Shown: positions 1 through 7,412 of the stretch, piece by piece
How positions within the stretch are numbered: the first letter of the stretch is position 1
Layout of the letters: every line of letters starts with the position of its first letter
Program-made: the position numbers and the translations under genes
Notes under the pieces: generated by a model
Told to the model about the DNA's origin: nothing
Databases searched by the model: none
What the model saw: only the letters and a program-made list of their open reading frames with translations
DNA from: Jatrophihabitans cynanchi
Lineage (GTDB): Bacteria; Actinomycetota; Actinomycetes; Mycobacteriales; Jatrophihabitantaceae
DNA length: 64,000 nt
Reading direction: 5' to 3'
Assembly (NCBI RefSeq): GCF_027247405.1
Contig: NZ_CP097463.1
Location: 4,402,001-4,466,000 of the forward strand

Positions 1-132
1 TGCACCAGCTACGCCGACGAACTCGCATTCGGGCTCACCGGCTGCCGCCGGACCGTGCCGCACCTGCAGCGGCTGCTGACTTTCCTCGACGACGAGTTGG
101 CGGCGCTGGAGCGGGCGACCGGGGTGGCCTGA
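1..132 (+). CDS. WS/DGAT-family O-acyltransferase, C-terminal end only
   Basis: The window opens inside a reading frame of 43 residues that ends with TGA at 130-132. The segment has the pattern SYADELAFGLTGC followed by a valine-proline-histidine-leucine stretch and an LDDELAALE helix. This resembles the last part of the wax ester synthase/diacylglycerol acyltransferase C-terminal domain (usually SYxGxLxFGxxxD...VPD, then a helix). The catalytic HHxxxDG motif would lie upstream, outside the window. Such enzymes make triacylglycerol or wax esters from acyl-CoA in actinobacteria. The match rests on a short tail, so the family is a reasonable guess and the substrate is unknown. Confidence 0.6.
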   Translation, partial: CTSYADELAFGLTGCRRTVPHLQRLLTFLDDELAALERATGVA

Positions 133-142
133 AGCGGCACGA

Positions 143-943
143 TCAGCCGAGTTCCACCACCACCGGCGCATGATCGGACGCGCCCGTACCCTTGCGTGCC
201 TCGCGATCGACGAACGCGTCGGTCACCGCGTCGGCGAACGCGGCGTCGGCGTAGACGAGGTCGATGCGCATGCCGCGGTTCTTGGGGAAGCACAGCTGGC
301 GGTAGTCCCAGTAGGTGAAGGGGACCTCGTACTTGAGCGCGCGTGGGTACACGTCGCGCAGCCCGGCCTCGCGCAGTGCGGCCAGCGCGTCGCGCTCGGG
401 GGCGGTGACGTGGGTGCTCTCGGTGAACTGGCTGATGTCCCAGACATCCGCGTCGGTGGGTGCGATGTTGAAATCGCCCAGCACCGCGAACGGCCGCGCG
501 GAGTCGAGTTCCTCGACCACGGTCGTGCGCAGCGCGCCGAGCCAGCGCAGCTTGTACTCGTAGTGCGCATGCTCGACCGTGCGGCCGTTGGGCACGTACA
601 CCGACCAGAGCCGCACCCCGTTGCAGGTGACGCCGATCGCGCGCGGCTCGACGGCCTCGATCATCGCGTCCTCCGGCTGGAACCCGGGCTCGCCGGACAG
701 GCCGCGGCGGACCCCCTCGATGCCGACGCGCGACAGCACGGCCACGCCGTTCCACCGCCCGGTGCCGTGCACGGCCGACTCGTAGCCGAGCCTGCCGAGT
801 TCATCGGCCGGGAAGTCGGCCTCGCTGCACTTGATCTCCTGCAGGCAGAGGACGTCCGGTTCGGCCGTCCCCAGCCAGTCGAGCAGCCGTGGCAGCCGGG
901 CGCCGATCGAGTTGATGTTCCACGTCGCGATTCGCACCCGCAC
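143..943 (-). CDS. xth: Exodeoxyribonuclease III
   Basis: A 266-residue protein of the exonuclease III / AP endonuclease family (endonuclease-exonuclease-phosphatase fold), which cuts abasic sites and trims 3' ends in base excision repair. Visible motifs are the N-terminal TWNINSI, the metal-binding LQEIKC near residue 36, LGDFNIAP in the middle, and the C-terminal SDHAPVVVEL containing the catalytic Asp-His. Length is normal for the family. The start is GTG at 943. The gene is convergent with the WS/DGAT fragment, with only 10 bases between the two stops. Confidence 0.95.
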   Translation of the reverse strand: MRVRIATWNINSIGARLPRLLDWLGTAEPDVLCLQEIKCSEADFPADELGRLGYESAVHGTGRWNGVAVLSRVGIEGVRRGLSGEPGFQPEDAMIEAVEPRAIGVTCNGVRLWSVYVPNGRTVEHAHYEYKLRWLGALRTTVVEELDSARPFAVLGDFNIAPTDADVWDISQFTESTHVTAPERDALAALREAGLRDVYPRALKYEVPFTYWDYRQLCFPKNRGMRIDLVYADAAFADAVTDAFVDREARKGTGASDHAPVVVELG

Positions 944-987
944 AGCCTGTCATGCGGTGCCGACGCGGTGTGCGGAGCGGTCTGCCG

Positions 988-2397
988 TCAGTGCCGCGCC
1001 GTGGTGCGGTAGTGCCTCGCCATCCAGGGGCCGTAGACGCCGGTGTTGGTCCGTGCACGCACGGTCACGCGGTACCGCGCGCCTGCGCGGGTGTGCGTCC
1101 AGGTGTGGCTCGGGGTCCGGCCGGTCGTCGTGTACGACCAGCGCGTCCAGCCGGAGCGGGTCTTGCGGCTGATCGCCACCTGGTAGCCGGACAGCTTGGT
1201 GCCGTGCAGGCTGGGTGCCGTCCAGATGAGCACGACATGGTGCGCGTAGCCACGCAGCCGGTGGTACACCGGCGCGCTCGGCCGTGGAATGAGCGAGCGC
1301 CAGGAGCTGGCGATGCTCCACCCGGCCGCGGTGTGCGCGCTCAGCCGTACCCGGTAGCTGCGGCCGGCCAACAACCCGCGCAGCGTGTAGCGCGACGCGG
1401 AGCCGGCGATCGGGTAGTAACCCACGCTGCAGGAACTGGTGATGTAGGGCGAGCACGGCGCGTCCCACGAGTGCGTGCTGGGCCGCCAGATCTCGATCTG
1501 AGCCTCGTAACGGTTGGCGCCCCGCACAGGGGTCCACGCCAGCCCGGCGCTGGTGGTGGCACGCGAGGTGCGCGGAGCCGCCATCCGCCCCGGCGTGGCC
1601 GGCGTCCCAGCGGGCAGGCACGACCGCCCGGACGGGGTGTTGAGCAGGGTGAGGTACGGGACGTCGACCCAGCGGGCGGGAAGCGGTGAGCCCATCGCTT
1701 GCGCGTACACGCTCCGCCCGAGCGCCGCCGGCCAGTTGACGGCGGAACCACCCGCACAGCCGCGCAGCGTGTTGATCGCCGTGGACGTCGCCGTCAGGTA
1801 CTGTCCGCCGTTGCGATGGACCTGGAAGTCGAGGTAGGACTTCACGGTTCGTTGGCACGGCGCGCCGGTGGAGCCGGCCCGGCCGATCGCGGTGCGCGGC
1901 GCGACAGCGCTCCCGACCCGGACGCTCACCGAATAGAGGTGCTGGTACACCGACACGATGCCGCCGCCGTGATCGATGACCACCTCGCTGCCGCCGCCGG
2001 TCCGCCCGCCCGTCGGCACGCAGGCGCTGCTCGCCCGGGTGGCCTGGATCACGATGCCCGCGCCGGCGGCGTAGACGTACGGGTGCGGGTTCGCCGGATC
2101 GGTGATGTTGAAGTTCATCGCGAAGTAGCCGCGGTGATCTCCGGCGCAGTTGTTCGTGCCGGTGCTGGGCCCGTTGTTGTTCACGTGGTCACCGATGCAG
2201 CCGACCCGGACCGGGACGTGCAGCGGGAACCAGACCGGGTCGGAGTACGGGTGTGTCGTGCTGACGGCTGCAGCGGCGAGGGCGACGGCGGGGGTAGGTG
2301 TGCCGCGGCGCGGTACCGGCGCTTGCATCACGGTGATCGTGAGCAGCGCGGCGAGCCCGAAGACGCCGAAAACACGCGGCAGACGTCTGACCTGCAT
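988..2397 (-). CDS. Secreted protein: degenerate M23-like domain plus fibronectin III repeats
   Basis: A 469-residue protein with a probable Sec signal peptide (basic MQVRRLPRVF then GLAALLTITVM). ATG 2397 was chosen because GGAGGAACTGCA precedes it; the open frame extends upstream without an initiation signal. Residues of roughly 90-260 follow the order of an M23/LytM endopeptidase (YAAGAGIV, VVIDHGGGIVSVYQHL, GRAGSTG), but the final HLHFE-type zinc motif reads YLDFQ and the first HxxxD cannot be aligned convincingly, so peptidase activity is doubtful. The C-terminal half holds two fibronectin type III-like repeats, both containing the VRLSAHTAAG or VTVRARTNTG type of strand. A cell-wall binding or structural role outside the membrane is inferred. 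Confidence 0.7.
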   Translation of the reverse strand: MQVRRLPRVFGVFGLAALLTITVMQAPVPRRGTPTPAVALAAAAVSTTHPYSDPVWFPLHVPVRVGCIGDHVNNNGPSTGTNNCAGDHRGYFAMNFNITDPANPHPYVYAAGAGIVIQATRASSACVPTGGRTGGGSEVVIDHGGGIVSVYQHLYSVSVRVGSAVAPRTAIGRAGSTGAPCQRTVKSYLDFQVHRNGGQYLTATSTAINTLRGCAGGSAVNWPAALGRSVYAQAMGSPLPARWVDVPYLTLLNTPSGRSCLPAGTPATPGRMAAPRTSRATTSAGLAWTPVRGANRYEAQIEIWRPSTHSWDAPCSPYITSSCSVGYYPIAGSASRYTLRGLLAGRSYRVRLSAHTAAGWSIASSWRSLIPRPSAPVYHRLRGYAHHVVLIWTAPSLHGTKLSGYQVAISRKTRSGWTRWSYTTTGRTPSHTWTHTRAGARYRVTVRARTNTGVYGPWMARHYRTTARH

Positions 2398-2644
2398 TGC
2401 AGTTCCTCCACGGGAGTCGTTCGGACCGCCCCCGCGGCATGTCGGCCGCACACTGTCTGCGGCAAACGTCCAGATCGTACGGCACCCGCCCCCCGGTTTG
2501 CACCGTCGCTGAACACTATCGGCCGCGCGGGCGGCTTGCTGAGCCGGCCACAACTGGCGGTCGGCTCTGCTCCACCCACCCGGTTACCGGATCCGGGGCC
2601 GAATTCTGGTAACCGCAGGGGGAAGCGGCGCCGTCCACCCAGGC

Positions 2645-2908
2645 TCAGGCCGTCGCGGCGTCCTCGGCGGGCACGACGTGGGCAGCCAGCGCGGCGAGGT
2701 CGAGCCCGAGCGTGCTGCCGAGGGCCGCAACGGTGAAGAAGGCCGGAGTGGCGATGCGGCCGGTCTCGATCTTGCGCAGGGTTTCGACCGGAATGCCGGA
2801 TGCGGCGGCGACGTCGACCATGCTGCGGTCGCCGCGCGCCTGACGCAGGGCAGCACCGAGCCGGCGGCCGCGGTCGCGTTCAGCGGGGGAGAGGATCGGG
2901 CGAACCAT
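2645..2908 (-). CDS. XRE-family helix-turn-helix regulator
   Basis: An 87-residue DNA-binding protein: GAALRQARGDRSMVDVAAASGIPVETLRKIETGR is a classic XRE/Cro-type helix-turn-helix, followed by a short helical tail. ATG 2908 was chosen because a TAGTAT -10-like hexamer lies 7 bases upstream with no ribosome site, which suggests a leaderless message; the longer open frame upstream has no support. It is divergent from the methionine aminopeptidase gene 48 bases away, and a near-perfect palindrome fills that gap, so autoregulation and control of the neighbour are inferred. Confidence 0.85.
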   Translation of the reverse strand: MVRPILSPAERDRGRRLGAALRQARGDRSMVDVAAASGIPVETLRKIETGRIATPAFFTVAALGSTLGLDLAALAAHVVPAEDAATA

Positions 2909-2912
2909 ATCC

Positions 2913-2940
2913 GTGATACTAATACCGGTATAACTATCAC
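2913..2940. promoter_or_regulatory. Operator palindrome between XRE regulator and map
   Basis: A 28-base inverted repeat: GTGATA, a core ATACCGGTAT, and TATCAC, with only two mismatched base pairs overall. It overlaps the TAGTAT -10-like hexamer (2916-2921) of the XRE gene and ends 15 bases before the aminopeptidase ATG. Its position and symmetry fit the binding site of the adjacent XRE protein; binding itself is inferred. Confidence 0.75.
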
Positions 2941-2955
2941 GGTGTGGAGGACGCG

Positions 2956-3723
2956 ATGCTGGAACTGAAGACGCCCGGCGAGATCGACGCGATGGCCGCG
3001 GCCGGAGCAGTCGTGGCCCGTGCGCTCGCCGGGACACGTGCCGCCGCGCAGCAGGGGGTTCGCCTGGTCGAACTCGATCAGCTCGCGCGCGCGGTGCTGC
3101 GCGAGGCGGGGGCAACCTCGCCCTTCCTCGGCTACCAACCGTCGTTCGCCCACAGCCCGTTCCCGGGGGTGCTGTGCCTGTCCGTCAACGACGCCGTGCT
3201 GCACGGCATCCCCACCGGCTACCGGCTTCGCGACGGTGACCTGCTCAGCGTCGACTGCGGCGCCACCGTCGACGGCTGGACGGGCGACGCAGCGGTGTCG
3301 TTCTGCGTCGGGCACGCCACCGACGCCGCCGGCGCCCGGCTCCTGGAACGCACCGAGGCGGCACTTCGCGCCGGGATCGCCGTCGCGCAGCCCGGCGCCC
3401 GGATCGGCGACATCTGCGCTGCGATCGGCGCCGTCGCCCGTGCGGCCGGATACGGCCTGCACACCGACTTCGGCGGCCACGGCATCGGTCGCACCATGCA
3501 CGAGAGCCCGCACATCCCGAACGACGGTCGTGCCGGCCGTGGCATGCGGCTGCGGCCGGGCCTCACGATCGCCATCGAACCGTGGTTCCTCGCCGGCGGA
3601 CAGGACGCCTATCGCGTCGACGACGACGGCTGGACGCTGCGCAGCGCCGACGGATCCCGCGGCGCGCACTTCGAGCACACCGTTGCCATCACCGACGAAG
3701 GGCCGCGCATCCTCACCGTGTGA
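2956..3723 (+). CDS. map: Methionine aminopeptidase, type I
   Basis: A 255-residue cytosolic metalloprotease that removes the initiator methionine. The five metal ligands are recognisable in order: Asp of SVDCG, Asp of GWTGDAAV, His of GGHGIG, Glu of AIEPW and Glu of FEHTV, and HGIP precedes the first. The start is ATG 2956, preceded by GTGGAGG at a five-base distance. Pairing with a divergent XRE repressor and an operator is unusual for a housekeeping enzyme, so this may be a secondary, regulated paralog. Confidence 0.92.
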   Translation: MLELKTPGEIDAMAAAGAVVARALAGTRAAAQQGVRLVELDQLARAVLREAGATSPFLGYQPSFAHSPFPGVLCLSVNDAVLHGIPTGYRLRDGDLLSVDCGATVDGWTGDAAVSFCVGHATDAAGARLLERTEAALRAGIAVAQPGARIGDICAAIGAVARAAGYGLHTDFGGHGIGRTMHESPHIPNDGRAGRGMRLRPGLTIAIEPWFLAGGQDAYRVDDDGWTLRSADGSRGAHFEHTVAITDEGPRILTV

Positions 3724-3734
3724 GCAGGCATCGG

Positions 3735-3764
3735 CTCACACCGACTCACACCGACTCACACCGA
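3735..3764. repeat. Three tandem 10-base repeats
   Basis: CTCACACCGA occurs three times in exact tandem between the stop of map and the stop of the convergent TetR gene. It contains no inverted symmetry, so it does not look like a terminator. Possible slippage repeat; function unknown. Confidence 0.8.
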
Positions 3765-3774
3765 CTCGCTCGGA

Positions 3775-4440
3775 TCACGGCGCGCGCGGGGACACGTCGG
3801 CGTCCGGAGACGTCGCGAAGGTCTGCACGTGGTCGACGGCTGTCTGCAATGCGTCCCTGAGCGGAGTGATCTCCTGAGCGACCTGGGCGAGCAGCATGCC
3901 GCCCTGGAACGCGGCCAGCAACAGGTTGGCCAGCCGAGTGGGGTCCGCTGCGGCGCTGAGGCGGCGCTGATCCTGCATGCGCTGGAGCCCGTCACGGAAG
4001 ATGGCCCGCCACTGATCGAACGCACCGGCCAGTTCGTCATGAACGTCCAGGTCCGTCTTGATGATCTCGCTCGCCAGGGAGCCGAGGCTGCAGCCTTCCT
4101 GGTAGGCGCGCTCGTAGGCGACGTAGTGGTCCGTCCAGGCCCGAAACGCCTCGAGGTCGTCGAAGCCGGCGAAGCGCTCACCTCGGTGGAACGCGAGGAC
4201 GCGTTCGGCCTGCCACGCGATGACCGCGAGGACGAGGCTCTCCTTGGTCGGGAAGTAATGGTTGATCTGCGAGCCACTGACGCCGGCGGCACGGCGGAGC
4301 CGGTCGTTGTTCGTGGCGTGCACGCCGTTTGCGTAGATCAACTCCGCAGCATGCTCCAGGATGCGCGCGCGTGTCGCCTGCCCCTTGTCGGTGAGCTTGC
4401 GGGGTTCCCGGGTTCCGGTAGTGGTCGGCACGACGCCCAC
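3775..4440 (-). CDS. TetR-family transcriptional regulator
   Basis: A 221-residue TetR protein: the N-terminal helix-turn-helix reads RARILEHAAELIYANGV, then LRRAAGVSGSQINHYFPTKESL, followed by an all-helical ligand domain with a single cysteine in YQEGCSLGSLASE, a pattern common in regulators of redox or electrophile-responsive enzymes. It is divergent from the MDR oxidoreductase, and two identical operator-like palindromes lie between them. Start taken as GTG 4440; a second GTG at 4431 is possible. Confidence 0.9.
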   Translation of the reverse strand: MGVVPTTTGTREPRKLTDKGQATRARILEHAAELIYANGVHATNNDRLRRAAGVSGSQINHYFPTKESLVLAVIAWQAERVLAFHRGERFAGFDDLEAFRAWTDHYVAYERAYQEGCSLGSLASEIIKTDLDVHDELAGAFDQWRAIFRDGLQRMQDQRRLSAAADPTRLANLLLAAFQGGMLLAQVAQEITPLRDALQTAVDHVQTFATSPDADVSPRAP

Positions 4441-4452
4441 GATACCGTAAAT

Positions 4453-4468
4453 TGGGCTTGACAGCCCA
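4453..4468. promoter_or_regulatory. TetR operator, site 1
   Basis: TGGGCT-TGAC-AGCCCA, a perfect six-base inverted repeat with a four-base spacer, 12 bases from the TetR start codon. The same half-sites and spacing recur at 4494-4509, 41 bases away centre to centre. Probable autoregulatory site; inferred from position. Confidence 0.7.
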
Positions 4469-4493
4469 GTCGCTGCGGCGTCTACTAAAGAAG

Positions 4494-4509
4494 TGGGCTA
4501 GAAAGCCCA
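4494..4509. promoter_or_regulatory. TetR operator, site 2
   Basis: TGGGCT-AGAA-AGCCCA, half-sites identical to site 1, lying 34 bases before the ATG of the MDR oxidoreductase. Two identical palindromes in one divergent promoter are a strong sign that the TetR protein represses both directions. Confidence 0.7.
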
Positions 4510-4543
4510 AACAGTCGAGCCGTGAGGCAGGGGAGAGCCGTCG

Positions 4544-5467
4544 ATGAAAGCAATCGTGGTAACCGATCAGGCTGCAGGACTGGGCGGGATGACGCTGACG
4601 CAGCGGCCGGAGCCGTCGGCGGCGATCAACGACGTCGTTGTCGAGGTCAGGGCCTCGGGATTCGTCCCGACGGAGTTGGAGTGGCCGTCCACGTGGACCG
4701 ATCGTGCGGGCCGGGACAAGACACCGTCCATCCCGGGCCACGAGCTGGCCGGCGTGGTGCATTCGCTCGGCTACGGCACGACCGGGCTGTCGGTGGGGCA
4801 GCGGGTCTTCGGCCTGGCGGACTGGCACCGCGACGGCACCCTGGCGGAGTACGTCGCGATCGAAGCACGCAACCTCGCGCCGCTGCCCGGCGATGTCGAC
4901 TTCACGGTGGGTGCGAGCCTGCCGATCTCGGCCTTGACGGCGTGGCAGGGGCTGTTCCAGCACGGCCGGATTCAGGCTGGTCAGAGCGTTCTCGCGCACG
5001 GCGCGGGCGGCGCAGTCGGGACGATGGTGACCCAGCTCGCGCGAGAGGCCGGCGCGTACGTCATCGGCACCGGGCGCGCGGCCGACCGCCAGAAGGCACT
5101 GGACTACGGTGCGCATCAGTTCCTCGATCTTGGCAACGATGCGCTGGAAGACGTCGGCGGTGTCGATCTGGTGTTCGACGTCATCGGCGGCGCCATCCAG
5201 AGGCGGTCCGCGGCGCTGGTCCGGGCCGGGGGGACGCTGGTGAGCATCGTCGGGCCGCCCGAAGCGCGGCCGGTGGATGGCCGGGCGATCGACTTCGTGG
5301 TCGAGGCCGATCGCAGCCAACTGACTGAAATCGTCCGGCGGGTGCGAGACGGTCGGCTGCGCGCGAACATCGGCGACGTCGCAGAGCTCGATGATGCCGT
5401 TGCCGCCCTCAACCCGAGCGAGCGACGTAGCGGCAAGACGATCATCCGCCTAGGTGCTGCCACGTAG
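4544..5467 (+). CDS. Medium-chain dehydrogenase/reductase, quinone-oxidoreductase type
   Basis: A 307-residue NADP-dependent oxidoreductase of the MDR superfamily. The N-terminal GroES-like domain holds PGHELAGVVHSLG; the Rossmann domain holds VLAHGAGGAVGTMVTQLAREAGAYVIGT. Structural and catalytic zinc cysteines are absent, as in the zeta-crystallin/quinone reductase branch. ATG 4544 is preceded by GGGGAG at eight bases. Expression is probably induced when the adjacent TetR protein releases its two operators. Substrate unknown; quinones or enones are typical for the branch. Confidence 0.88.
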   Translation: MKAIVVTDQAAGLGGMTLTQRPEPSAAINDVVVEVRASGFVPTELEWPSTWTDRAGRDKTPSIPGHELAGVVHSLGYGTTGLSVGQRVFGLADWHRDGTLAEYVAIEARNLAPLPGDVDFTVGASLPISALTAWQGLFQHGRIQAGQSVLAHGAGGAVGTMVTQLAREAGAYVIGTGRAADRQKALDYGAHQFLDLGNDALEDVGGVDLVFDVIGGAIQRRSAALVRAGGTLVSIVGPPEARPVDGRAIDFVVEADRSQLTEIVRRVRDGRLRANIGDVAELDDAVAALNPSERRSGKTIIRLGAAT

Positions 5468-5479
5468 CCGTCAGGGGAA

Positions 5480-5499
5480 GGCCGTCAGCGAAGACGGCC
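5480..5499 (+). terminator. Hairpin after the MDR gene
   Basis: GGCCGTC-AGCGAA-GACGGCC, seven perfect pairs, 13 bases after the stop codon. No T-tract follows, as is common in actinobacterial terminators. Confidence 0.5.
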
Positions 5500-5506
5500 A
5501 GTTGAC

Positions 5507-5520
5507 ATAATGTACATTAT
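5507..5520. promoter_or_regulatory. Orphan AT-rich palindrome
   Basis: ATAATGTACATTAT is a perfect 14-base palindrome, conspicuously AT-rich in this GC-rich sequence. It lies in the roughly 420-base stretch between the MDR gene and the esterase gene (5468-5886) and next to no convincing start codon. It looks like a regulator binding site but the regulated gene is not evident. The rest of this gap contains only a doubtful small frame (5531-5731). Confidence 0.5.
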
Positions 5521-5530
5521 CGGCGATGTG

Positions 5531-5731
5531 CTAGTGGCGCCATGCGGATCGGCGGCGCATCAGCCGCTCAATCCGGCGCGACAGCTTTCGTATACTCGGG
5601 TCGCCGGCATCCAGTCCAGCCCGGCGGAGCTCGGCGCGCGCGAGTTGCAGCCGGAGCGCTCGATCGATGCGTCGTCGTCTACGACTCGAACGACCGCGTG
5701 GGTCGGCGGGCTCGTAGTCGACGGACGACAC
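5531..5731 (-). CDS. Possible small basic protein
   Basis: A 66-residue frame from GTG 5731, rich in arginine (SSRRRRRIDRALRLQLARAELRRAGLD). It has fairly GC-rich third positions but no ribosome-binding site and no recognised family. It would fill part of an otherwise empty gap. It may be a chance frame; listed because nothing else explains the stretch. Confidence 0.28.
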   Translation of the reverse strand: MSSVDYEPADPRGRSSRRRRRIDRALRLQLARAELRRAGLDAGDPSIRKLSRRIERLMRRRSAWRH

Positions 5732-5886
5732 GTTATGCAGCGTAGGCGGGACTGCAGCTGTCGTCGCGGCAAGCGGCCGGTTCCGCCCCCTAGGGCCCGG
5801 ACCGGGTGGGCTGCGCGAATGCGTGTGGAACTGTCATAACGTGTGGCGGTCGACGCGCCAGGGCGCCGACGCGAGCACCGAACCCA

Positions 5887-7287
5887 TCAGGGGACGATCG
5901 TGCGAAGGCATGCGCGGAAGGCCGGTCGCCACACGCTCCAGGTGTGCTTGCCGGGGTAGGTCCGCAGCACCACGTGCTTGCCCGCCGATCGGAGCGCGTC
6001 CGCGAACCGGGCCGTCTGCGCTTTGGTGCGGCGGTCGTCATTGCCGTAGGCCAGGAAGACGAGCGCGGGTTCGCGTTTGGCGTGCAGGAGGGCGCTCGCC
6101 GCGCGTTGCGCGCCGAGATCATGCCCCAGCGGCGGCGCGGCGCCGGTGTAGTAGCCGGACAGCCCGCACACCGCGTGTACCGGCTGGTGGTCGAGCAGCG
6201 GCAGGTAGGCCGCACCGAAGCCTCCGGACGAGAGCCCGGCATAGCTGTAGCTGCTGTTGGTGCGGAAGGTGCCGGCGACCCACCTGCGCAGGTCGACCGC
6301 GACCGAGGTGCCGATCTGCTGCTCGGCGGTGTTGACGTACCAACTGCGCTGGACGGCCGGACCGTTTCCGTCGGGGAGCACACCGATGAACGGTCCGACC
6401 CCGGACGCGGACTGTGCGGCCTGCAGGTCGCCGAGCTTCAACAGACCTTGTGGACTGCCGGGGTCGCCGTGCAGCAGGACCACGACGGGGTACCGCTGAG
6501 TGCTGTGCGCGTAGCCGGCCGGCAACATCACGATCACCTTGCGGCTCTCGTGCAGCGCGGGCGAGGGATAGGTGGTCTCGAGCAGTTGCGGCGCACTGAC
6601 GACCGCGCCGCCGGCACTGTGGTAGACCCGATCGGGCGGGAGCACGCCGCGTGAGGCGGCGACACCGATCCCGCCGAGGAGTGCCGCGGCGATTGCGTAG
6701 GCGAGGAGCCGGCGCCGGGACTGCCGCCGCGGCGCCGGGCCACGTCCGAAGACGCGGCCGGCGAGCAGTCCCCACGGGAAGACCGAGACGTGCTCCCAGT
6801 CGGCCAGCTGGTGATGGACCAGCAGGCCGCCGAACAGGAACAGCACGAGGCCGACGGTCAGCCGCCGGTCCCGGACGATCCCGGCGAGCGCGCCCGAACT
6901 GGCCGCCACGATCGCGGACGCGCCGATGTCCAGGGTGTCCATGCGGGTCAGCGCCCACTGGCTCCCCCCGGCCGCGAGCAGCCCCAGTTCGGCGGCCACG
7001 CTCAGCGGCCCGGCAACGGCGGCGAAGACGGCCAGCACCGCGGCCCGCGTGTGTCCGGCCGCGACCTCATAGCTGCCCATCGTCACGAGCAGGCTCACGC
7101 AGATGCTGACCACCATGAACAGGTCGCGCGTGAGCAGGGTGGAGCTCACCAGTACCCCGTAATGGCCCCCGGTAACCGCGTGCACCGAGAACGCGCCGTC
7201 CACGAACCGGGCCGTCGGCAGTTCGAGCCCGCGCTGCAGCCGCACGAACGTGGCGATTACCGCGGCGACCAGCGCCAGCGTGACCAC
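5887..7287 (-). CDS. Membrane-anchored alpha/beta-hydrolase (esterase family)
   Basis: A protein with several N-terminal hydrophobic segments (VVTLALVAAVIATFV, GVLVSSTLL, VAAGHTRAAVLAVFAAVAG, LTVGLVLFLFGGLLV, LLAYAIAAALLGGIGV) followed by an esterase/antigen-85-like hydrolase domain. The domain carries VVLLHGDPGSP, the nucleophile motif GLSSGGFG, an acidic residue in YGNDDRR and the histidine in PGKHTWSVW, so the triad looks complete and the domain would face outside. The start is uncertain: GTG 7287 is the first plausible codon after the upstream gene's stop at 7413; an earlier start overlapping that gene is possible. It follows the DUF2156 gene on the same strand, suggesting a joint role in envelope lipid or cell-wall modification. 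Confidence 0.75.
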   Translation of the reverse strand: MVTLALVAAVIATFVRLQRGLELPTARFVDGAFSVHAVTGGHYGVLVSSTLLTRDLFMVVSICVSLLVTMGSYEVAAGHTRAAVLAVFAAVAGPLSVAAELGLLAAGGSQWALTRMDTLDIGASAIVAASSGALAGIVRDRRLTVGLVLFLFGGLLVHHQLADWEHVSVFPWGLLAGRVFGRGPAPRRQSRRRLLAYAIAAALLGGIGVAASRGVLPPDRVYHSAGGAVVSAPQLLETTYPSPALHESRKVIVMLPAGYAHSTQRYPVVVLLHGDPGSPQGLLKLGDLQAAQSASGVGPFIGVLPDGNGPAVQRSWYVNTAEQQIGTSVAVDLRRWVAGTFRTNSSYSYAGLSSGGFGAAYLPLLDHQPVHAVCGLSGYYTGAAPPLGHDLGAQRAASALLHAKREPALVFLAYGNDDRRTKAQTARFADALRSAGKHVVLRTYPGKHTWSVWRPAFRACLRTIVP

Positions 7288-7412
7288 GGGTGGGCGCCGA
7301 CGGATCGCGGGCCACGCCCGGTCCGCCGCTGTGCGGATCAGCGGTCCCAGCTCGCCGCGGACCGGTGCCCATCCCCCGTTGCGCAGCCCCGCGCGCCACC
7401 ACCGGCCGCGCT

